Shown in pieces: positions 58,764-64,000 of a stretch of DNA of 64,000 nt. Every line of letters starts with the position of its first letter. Position 1 is the stretch's first letter. The position numbers and the translations under genes are program-made. The stretch covers positions 1,054,001-1,118,000 of the forward strand of contig NZ_AP031572.1 in assembly GCF_040436315.1 (NCBI RefSeq), read 5' to 3'. The DNA comes from Synechocystis sp. LKSZ1. GTDB taxonomy: Bacteria; Cyanobacteriota; Cyanobacteriia; Cyanobacteriales; Microcystaceae. Under the pieces are notes generated by a model. That model searched no databases. It was not told the DNA's origin and saw only the letters and a program-made list of their open reading frames with translations.

Positions 58764-59487
58764 TTTCCAGCAAATCCTGCACCACTGCATCCATGCCCAT
58801 TAGCTCCACCGGCGGTAAATGAGGCCACTGAACGGCAATCACCGCTTGGGCTCCGGCCTTTTTGGCCATGGTAATGTCGCCCTGGGCATCTCCAATCATT
58901 ACAGTGTAGCGAGGTTCGACGTCCATTTGCTCGCAGGCCCATTGGTAAAGGGCCGGGTCGGGTTTGCTGCGGCCCTGATCCGAGCCCAATAGTAGAGAAA
59001 AATGCGGGCCTAGTCCGTGGTCATGGACAAAACGCTCCACACTGGCTGTCCGGGCTGCTGAAACAATGGCCAATTTGACCCCCGTGGGGATGAGTTGCTC
59101 AATCAGGGCCCGGCCACTGGGAAAAATCGGACAGGTTTCTCGATTGGCTTGAACCTGCTGGTCAGCTCCCTGGAAACAAGTATCAGCCATCGTTAAGGCT
59201 TCAAACCAACTGCAACCCGTTTCAGCGATGTAAGCCGCGGCGGCAATCAGATTCTCGCGACGACTTCCCACAGCCATTAAACCCGCAGGGTCTAAGTGAT
59301 TTGCCTTTAAGCCAAAGGCTCGCTGCAGGGCCTGGCCTTGCCCCGTGACTCGGGTTTCAATCTGTTCAATCCGGGCAAGGGTCAATTGCTGGAGATAGGG
59401 ATGAGAATTTTCTAGGGTGCCATCCTTATCAAAAACAATGGCCTGAATATCCGACCAGATCTGACCGTTACAGTAGAGCGCGACCAT
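58747..59487 (-). CDS. HAD-superfamily hydrolase (phosphoglycolate phosphatase-like)
   Basis: 246 residues. IVFDKDGTLENS is HAD motif I (nucleophile Asp and acid Asp), KLAIVSAARTAS motif II, GRSKPDPALYQWA motif III and TVMIGDAQGDITMAKKAGA motif IV. The cap domain lies between motifs I and II. Substrate not determinable; phosphoglycolate phosphatase, needed in photorespiration, is one possibility. The 3' end overlaps the convergent GT39 gene by 17 bp. Confidence 0.88.
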   Translation of the reverse strand: MVALYCNGQIWSDIQAIVFDKDGTLENSHPYLQQLTLARIEQIETRVTGQGQALQRAFGLKANHLDPAGLMAVGSRRENLIAAAAYIAETGCSWFEALTMADTCFQGADQQVQANRETCPIFPSGRALIEQLIPTGVKLAIVSAARTASVERFVHDHGLGPHFSLLLGSDQGRSKPDPALYQWACEQMDVEPRYTVMIGDAQGDITMAKKAGAQAVIAVQWPHLPPVELMGMDAVVQDLLEINPIP

Positions 59488-59502
59488 GCTGTTTTGCCAT
59501 TT

Positions 59503-59682
59503 CTATAGCCGGTCTAGCCAATCTAGGATGGAATCCAGTTGGGTGATATCGATAAAGCCATACTGCCAGAGAACCATGGGTAGTTCGGAAGGAAGCCCCT
59601 GGATTTGCCGCACTCCCAGTTGAATCTGCTCCGAGGAGAGTTGCAGATCGTCACGTAAAAAAGTAATGAGTTTCTCTAGCAT
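59503..59682 (-). CDS. DUF2949 family small protein
   Basis: 59 residues, ATG at 59682. EKLITFLRDDLQLSSEQIQL and LPMVLWQYGFIDITQLDSIL followed by DWL match the cyanobacterial DUF2949 family. Function unknown. It lies 15 bp before the HAD start on the same strand and may be cotranscribed with it. Confidence 0.8.
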   Translation of the reverse strand: MLEKLITFLRDDLQLSSEQIQLGVRQIQGLPSELPMVLWQYGFIDITQLDSILDWLDRL

Positions 59683-59698
59683 CTTGGCCCTCTAGCAC

Positions 59699-59836
59699 TT
59701 AACGACGACGGGAAATCAAGGGAGTTTCTTGAACCGGAACCGGAATAGCCTGGGTTTCTACCTGCGGCTGACGGAGAAGGGTCAGAGCAACAAAACCAAC
59801 GACAACAGCACAAAGGGTAAGGACTAACATGGGCAT
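59699..59836 (-). CDS. Small single-helix membrane protein
   Basis: 45 residues from ATG at 59836 (a second ATG at 59830). An N-terminal hydrophobic helix (MPMLVLTLCAVVVGFVALTL) is followed by a Pro/Val-rich tail ending ISRRR. No family recognised. It ends 16 bp before the DUF2949 start, which supports a real small gene in the same operon, but coding status is inferred from layout only. Confidence 0.4.
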   Translation of the reverse strand: MPMLVLTLCAVVVGFVALTLLRQPQVETQAIPVPVQETPLISRRR

Positions 59837-60151
59837 TGCTAACACTTTGTAAATTTATGTAAACAATATTAGGACGATTGACGGAAATTGACAATGACGG
59901 GGATCACTACCCAGACTAACCGGGGGGCTAGCGCCTTGATTTTAGTCCAGAAAAATAAGCAATCCTTTATGGAGCAAGGGCTAGCGTCAATCATTAACGA
60001 AAAATTAAGAAATAATGCTGAGGCTAAGCAGCAAGGCACGAAAAATAGATCGGCTTTCAAAATTTTCCCCGACGAGGGTCCAGCGTTTGAAGTGGCCCTA
60101 CCGTCCAGGCTCGGTTTGCCAGAGCCAGAAGAAGCGTTTATCAACGCCCCT
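59837..60151. other. Gap without a convincing gene
   Basis: 315 bp. Open frames exist on both strands (plus from 59888, minus from 60249) but their translations look random, overlap the secreted-protein gene and share no family motif. No tRNA, repeat or clear terminator was recognised. Confidence 0.4.
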
Positions 60152-60802
60152 CTATTTCTTTTTGCGGAAGCTGTAGTCCATGAGTTCAGTAGTGGACTGG
60201 AAAGCAGCCGATTCAGTAAGACTTTTAACCATGCCCACCTGATTCGCAAACCACTGAGTTCGTTTCATTTCGGTACCGGCCTGGATAACGGTGGTCTCGA
60301 CCTTCATGGCTGAAAACTTGCCGGCGGGTACCACCACCTCTTCGGCCCCGACAACTTGGCTGGTCTCTTCAATGGCGACGCCCATCATCCCTGTCCCTTT
60401 CCAGTTCCAGCGGTCGCCCTTGGTCAGGGGATTTTTGAGGAATAGCTTCACCGGTTCATAGAGGTTAGTCAAATTGTTTTGGGGATAAAGAGTCTTGTGC
60501 TCTAGAACCTGGCCCTTGGGCTTGGAATACCAAACAAAAAATTGACTGCCCGATTGGACTTCTGTCTTAATCCAACTTGTACCATCATTTTGCTTTTCTG
60601 CCTGCAGGACTTTGACGGTAAATTCAGACTTTTGGCCTGCACTGGTTGTGCTTTGGTATTTCCACCAGGCCTCCAATGGCAAAGGATAGTAGTCCGGAGG
60701 CGGTGGCGTGGGGCGGCCCTCGACACGAGGAGGTAGAGCGATGGCCGTAAGGCTGGCAAGGGCACCAAGGGCCAGGAATTGAAATGTCTGACGGGTCAGC
60801 AT
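60152..60802 (-). CDS. Secreted hypothetical protein
   Basis: 216 residues from ATG at 60802. Signal peptide MLTRQTFQFLALGALASLTA with cleavage near VEGRP, then PPPPDYYPLPLEAWWKYQ and a beta-rich body (GTSWIKTEVQSGSQFFVWYS, GAEEVVVPAGKFSAMKVET, TQWFANQVGMVKS). The body resembles proteins annotated as DUF3108-like or outer-membrane lipid-binding beta sheets, but I cannot assign a family firmly. Probably periplasmic. Confidence 0.7.
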   Translation of the reverse strand: MLTRQTFQFLALGALASLTAIALPPRVEGRPTPPPPDYYPLPLEAWWKYQSTTSAGQKSEFTVKVLQAEKQNDGTSWIKTEVQSGSQFFVWYSKPKGQVLEHKTLYPQNNLTNLYEPVKLFLKNPLTKGDRWNWKGTGMMGVAIEETSQVVGAEEVVVPAGKFSAMKVETTVIQAGTEMKRTQWFANQVGMVKSLTESAAFQSTTELMDYSFRKKK

Positions 60803-60883
60803 GATGGTTCTCTGAACAAGGGGAAGATTAACTAGAGGCAATATACTTCATCTTTTGGAAATCCTGTCCAGTTTGATCACTCA

Positions 60884-60970
60884 CCCCGTGTGTAACTCTT
60901 TTTAAGACTTTACCCCGTGTGCAACTATTTTTAAGACTTTACCCCGTGTGCAACTATTTTTTAGGTCTTG
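60884..60970. repeat. Three tandem 29-bp repeats
   Basis: Units at 60884-60912, 60913-60941 and 60942-60970, each starting CCCCGTGTG and followed by AACT, a T-run and AAGACTTT or a variant. Units 1 and 2 differ by two bases; unit 3 diverges at its end (TAGGTCTTG). They lie in the 405-bp gap 60803-61207 upstream of the secreted-protein gene and the hydrolase gene, which are divergent. Otherwise the gap shows no gene. Confidence 0.85.
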
Positions 60971-61207
60971 ATTGACAAGGCTTTCAGAACTTAGGAATCT
61001 TAGAGTATTGCCTGGAACCCTTATTCTGTCGTTCTTAGTTGCACATCGCGTGACTTTGATTTACAACGTTTTCAGCAATTAGTAGGGTTAGACGATGGTC
61101 TAGATCCCTGATTCCGTCGTTTCCAGTCCACATTGGGTGGAGTATGTCAAAATTGCTATCAACAGAGTCGTTACCATAACCTAGAACAATCCAGCGGGGA
61201 CAAATAA

Positions 61208-62032
61208 ATGAGCACGCTCAAGGTCAAGGACGGGACGGAAATTTACTACAAGGACTGGGGTAGTGGTCAGCCCATTGTTTTTTCCCATGGGTGGCCGCTA
61301 TCCGCGGATGATTGGGATACCCAAATGATGTTCTTCTTGAGTCGGGGCTATCGCGTTATTGCCCATGATCGACGCGGTCACGGACGTTCCAGTCAAACGA
61401 GTGAAGGGCATGATATGGACCACTATGCGGATGACCTCGCTACACTCACTGCACATCTTGATTTAAAGGATGCGATTCATATCGGCCACTCGACGGGCGG
61501 TGGAGAGGTCGTTCACTACATAGCACGACATGGTGAAAGTCGTGTGGCCAAGGCGGTCTTGATTAGCGCTGTCCCCCCTCTAATGGTGAAGACCCCCGAT
61601 AATCCTGACGGCCTACCGAAAGAAGTATTTGACGATTTCCAAGTTCAAGTAGCGACCAACCGAGCTCAGTTCTATTGGGACATACCGGCTGGCCCTTTTT
61701 ACGGCTACAATCGACCCGGCGCAAATGTCTCCCCAGGGGTAATTCAGAATTGGTGGCGGCAGGGCATGATGGGCGGAGCAAAGGCTCATTACGATGGGAT
61801 TGTGGCGTTCTCCCAAACGGATTTTACCGAAGATCTAAAGAAAATATCAGTGCCAACCCTGGTCATGCATGGTGATGATGACCAAATTGTCCCCTATGCC
61901 ACCTCTGGTCTGCTAAGCGCCAAGTTAGTAAAAGGGGCGGTCTTAAAAGTCTATAAAGGTTTTCCGCATGGTATGCCAACGACGAATGCGGCGCAGATCA
62001 ATGCTGACCTTCTAGCATTCATTCAGTCATAA
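61208..62032 (+). CDS. Alpha/beta hydrolase of the cofactor-free haloperoxidase/esterase family
   Basis: 274 residues. [16 protein letters not shown] carries the oxyanion [21 protein letters not shown] the nucleophile Ser, [11 protein letters not shown] the catalytic Asp, and [12 protein letters not shown] the catalytic His. This combination is typical of non-haem chloroperoxidase-type esterases, which are usually esterases in vivo. No signal peptide. It is monocistronic, and its G+C is slightly lower than that of its neighbours. Confidence 0.9.
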   Translation: MSTLKVKDGTEIYYKDWGSGQPIVFSHGWPLSADDWDTQMMFFLSRGYRVIAHDRRGHGRSSQTSEGHDMDHYADDLATLTAHLDLKDAIHIGHSTGGGEVVHYIARHGESRVAKAVLISAVPPLMVKTPDNPDGLPKEVFDDFQVQVATNRAQFYWDIPAGPFYGYNRPGANVSPGVIQNWWRQGMMGGAKAHYDGIVAFSQTDFTEDLKKISVPTLVMHGDDDQIVPYATSGLLSAKLVKGAVLKVYKGFPHGMPTTNAAQINADLLAFIQS

Positions 62033-62154
62033 ATACACACGGCTGGCCTTTCTCAGGCTGGCTTTGTATGAGGTCGGTTCAGGATAAACTAAAAGTCTGA
62101 TTCCATTGTAAAGTATTCGTAATTGAGTACGTTTCTAGGAGAAACCGAGCCGCC

Positions 62155-64000
62155 GTGGTATCCCAATATAATCCCGCTGAGATCGAACAGAAATGGCAAC
62201 AGGCCTGGAGCGCCGCGAACCTTGACCAAACCCCTCCGGTCTCAGATAAGCCCAAATTCTATGCGCTGTCGATGTTCCCCTATCCCTCGGGAACGCTTCA
62301 CATGGGCCATGTCCGCAACTACACCATTACCGATGTGATTGCTCGGGTTAAGCGGATGCAGGGATACCAGGTTCTCCACCCCATGGGTTGGGATGCCTTT
62401 GGCCTACCGGCGGAAAATGCGGCCATTGCGCGGGGCATTCCACCAGCCCAGTGGACGTACCAGAATATTGCCCAGATGAAGCAACAACTCCAGCAATTGG
62501 GCCTTTCCCTGGACTGGGAACGGGAAGTAACTACCTGTTCACCGGACTACTATCGCTGGACCCAGTGGCTGTTTCTCAAATTTTTCCAAGCGGGCCTGGC
62601 CTACCAAAAAGAAGCGGCGGTGAACTGGGACCCCATTGACCAAACTGTCTTGGCCAATGAGCAGGTCGATAACGAGGGCCGTTCCTGGCGCTCTGGGGCC
62701 ATGGTGGAACGCCAACTTTTACGGCAATGGTTTTTGAAGATCACGGACTATGCAGAGCGCCTACTGACGGATCTCGATCAACTCAGCGGCTGGCCGGAGC
62801 GGGTCAAATTAATGCAGGCCAATTGGATCGGTAAGTCCGTCGGGGCCTACCTGGAATTTCCCATTCAAGGGCGGGAGGAAAAAATTGCCGTTTTCACAAC
62901 GCGCCCGGATACCGTCTATGGCGTGACCTACGTGGTACTGGCCCCAGAACATCCCCTAACGCCCTTGGTGACGACCCCCGAACAAAAAGAAGTGGTGGAG
63001 CAATTTATCCAACAGGTCTCGACGGAAAGCGAGATGGAACGGACGGCGGAGGACAAGCCCAAGCGGGGTATTCTGACCGGCGGCACAGCGATTAACCCCT
63101 TCAATGGCGAAACTATTCCGATTCTGATCGCCGATTATGTCCTCTATGAGTACGGCACTGGGGCTGTGATGGGGGTGCCGGCCCACGATAGCCGGGATTT
63201 CAAATTTGCCCAGGAAAAGGGCCTAGATATAAAAGTGGTAATTGTTCCTGGCCCTGAGACAGAAGCAACCAGCCTGAGCCAGGCCTACACCGAACCGGGA
63301 ATTTTAATCAATTCCGAACAATTCAACTGTATCGACTCCCATCAGGCCAAAACCGAGATCATCCGCTACGCCGAAGACAACGGTTACGGCAAGGCCCGAG
63401 TGCAATACCGTCTGCGGGACTGGCTCATTTCTCGGCAACGCTATTGGGGCTGTCCGATTCCAGTGGTGCATTGTCCGAACTGTGGCATTGTGCCGGTGCC
63501 AGAGGCCGATTTGCCCGTTACTTTACCGGAACAAGTGGCCTTTAGCGGCCGTGGGCCCTCTCCCCTGGCCCAGCTTGGGGATTGGGTTAATGTTCCCTGT
63601 CCCAGTTGTGGCACGCCAGCTCGACGGGAAACGGACACCATGGATACTTTCATTGACTCATCCTGGTATTTCCTGCGTTATCCCGATGCTACTAATTCTG
63701 AACAGGCCTTTGCGCCGGAACGGGTCAATTATTGGATGGGCGTGGATCAGTACGTGGGGGGGATTGAACACGCCATCCTCCATTTGCTCTATTCTCGTTT
63801 CTTTACCAAAGTCCTCTACGACCAGGGCCTGGTCAAGGTGGAGGAACCCTTTAACCGTCTGCTCACCCAGGGGATGGTCCAGGGCCTGACCTTCAAAAAT
63901 CCGAAAACCGGTAAATATATTCCCGCCGACCAAGTGCAAGTAGGGGAAGGGGATAATCTCTACATCGACCCGGAAACCGGTGAAAAACTGGAATTTTTCT
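62155..64000 (+). CDS. leuS: Leucyl-tRNA synthetase, 5' part
   Basis: Starts at GTG 62155 (encoding [18 protein letters not shown]) with TAGGAGA about 11 bases upstream; 615 codons are present and the gene runs off the right edge. The HIGH motif is [14 protein letters not shown]. The editing domain shows [21 protein letters not shown] zinc-binding region has CPNCG and [21 protein letters not shown] and [17 protein letters not shown] are LeuRS-specific. The KMSKS loop lies beyond the window. Confidence 0.95.
   Translation, partial: MVSQYNPAEIEQKWQQAWSAANLDQTPPVSDKPKFYALSMFPYPSGTLHMGHVRNYTITDVIARVKRMQGYQVLHPMGWDAFGLPAENAAIARGIPPAQWTYQNIAQMKQQLQQLGLSLDWEREVTTCSPDYYRWTQWLFLKFFQAGLAYQKEAAVNWDPIDQTVLANEQVDNEGRSWRSGAMVERQLLRQWFLKITDYAERLLTDLDQLSGWPERVKLMQANWIGKSVGAYLEFPIQGREEKIAVFTTRPDTVYGVTYVVLAPEHPLTPLVTTPEQKEVVEQFIQQVSTESEMERTAEDKPKRGILTGGTAINPFNGETIPILIADYVLYEYGTGAVMGVPAHDSRDFKFAQEKGLDIKVVIVPGPETEATSLSQAYTEPGILINSEQFNCIDSHQAKTEIIRYAEDNGYGKARVQYRLRDWLISRQRYWGCPIPVVHCPNCGIVPVPEADLPVTLPEQVAFSGRGPSPLAQLGDWVNVPCPSCGTPARRETDTMDTFIDSSWYFLRYPDATNSEQAFAPERVNYWMGVDQYVGGIEHAILHLLYSRFFTKVLYDQGLVKVEEPFNRLLTQGMVQGLTFKNPKTGKYIPADQVQVGEGDNLYIDPETGEKLEFF

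Noticed and set aside
59888-60313. 141-codon plus-strand ORF (and a minus ORF 59869-60249)
   Set aside because: Both overlap the secreted-protein gene or its downstream region, show no family motif, and have composition expected of chance frames.

Overview
The window is cyanobacterial chromosome. The evidence is photosynthesis and pigment genes (psb27, a zeta-carotene desaturase, a GUN4-domain protein, a possible psb35), the G6PDH assembly factor opcA, the cyanobacterial biotin enzyme bioU, an FHA-adenylate cyclase of the Cya1 type, many small cyanobacteria-only DUF families (DUF3120, DUF3593, DUF1816, DUF2949, probably DUF4090), and inteins in both dnaX and dnaB. Several local gene orders (for example zds followed by an SRPBCC gene) recall Synechocystis-type genomes. 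The backbone looks richer in G+C and in GGCC words than Synechocystis PCC 6803, so I do not name a species.

Layout. 1-10278: the 5' three thousand-plus codons of a giant secreted haemagglutinin-type adhesin (minus strand, runs off the left edge), with 18 in-frame tandem repeats of 210 bp. 10534-13257: O-antigen ligase-like, YaaW-like and psb27 genes. 13469-19803: plus-strand housekeeping (DUF3120, cya1, zds, SRPBCC, proB) with a small AT-rich insert of an Mrr nuclease and a DUF29 gene. 19884-21927: a gene graveyard holding an AAA+ ATPase tail split by an IS630-type element, two copies of a 184-bp MITE-like element, and a broken hicBA pair. 22041-32346: frmA, a beta-hydroxyacid dehydrogenase, a GIY-YIG protein, an ABC-2 permease, a possible psb35, opcA, a GT39-TPR protein and an FHA-PAS-GGDEF-EAL protein. 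32694-43085: DUF4090-like, lipase, dnaX with intein, GUN4-domain, pentapeptide, bioU, CocE-type hydrolase, DUF3593, DUF1816 and tldD. 43196-52948: a type I (MYXAN/Cmx) CRISPR-Cas locus. 53208-64000: small secreted peptide, yccF, dnaB with intein, GT39, HAD, DUF2949, a secreted protein, an alpha/beta hydrolase and the start of leuS.

The CRISPR locus reads, all on the minus strand, WYL regulator - cas6 - cas3 - cas8 - cas7 - VapB/VapC-like toxin-antitoxin - cas5 - small ORF - array of 26 repeats. No cas1, cas2 or cas4 is present. The toxin-antitoxin pair sits inside the operon with gaps of only 15 and 18 bp. Repeat variants keep a GNRA tetraloop on the minus strand, so crRNAs should be read from that strand. 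Yet the decayed repeats lie at the end where the leader would then be, which suggests an array that can no longer acquire spacers normally.

The most unusual feature is the dnaX intein. It has intact splicing blocks and is 430 residues long, but its LAGLIDADG homing endonuclease is not in the intein frame. It is a 331-codon ORF in another frame of the same strand, so about 1 kb is read open in two frames. The dnaB intein, also 430 residues, carries its endonuclease in frame as usual.
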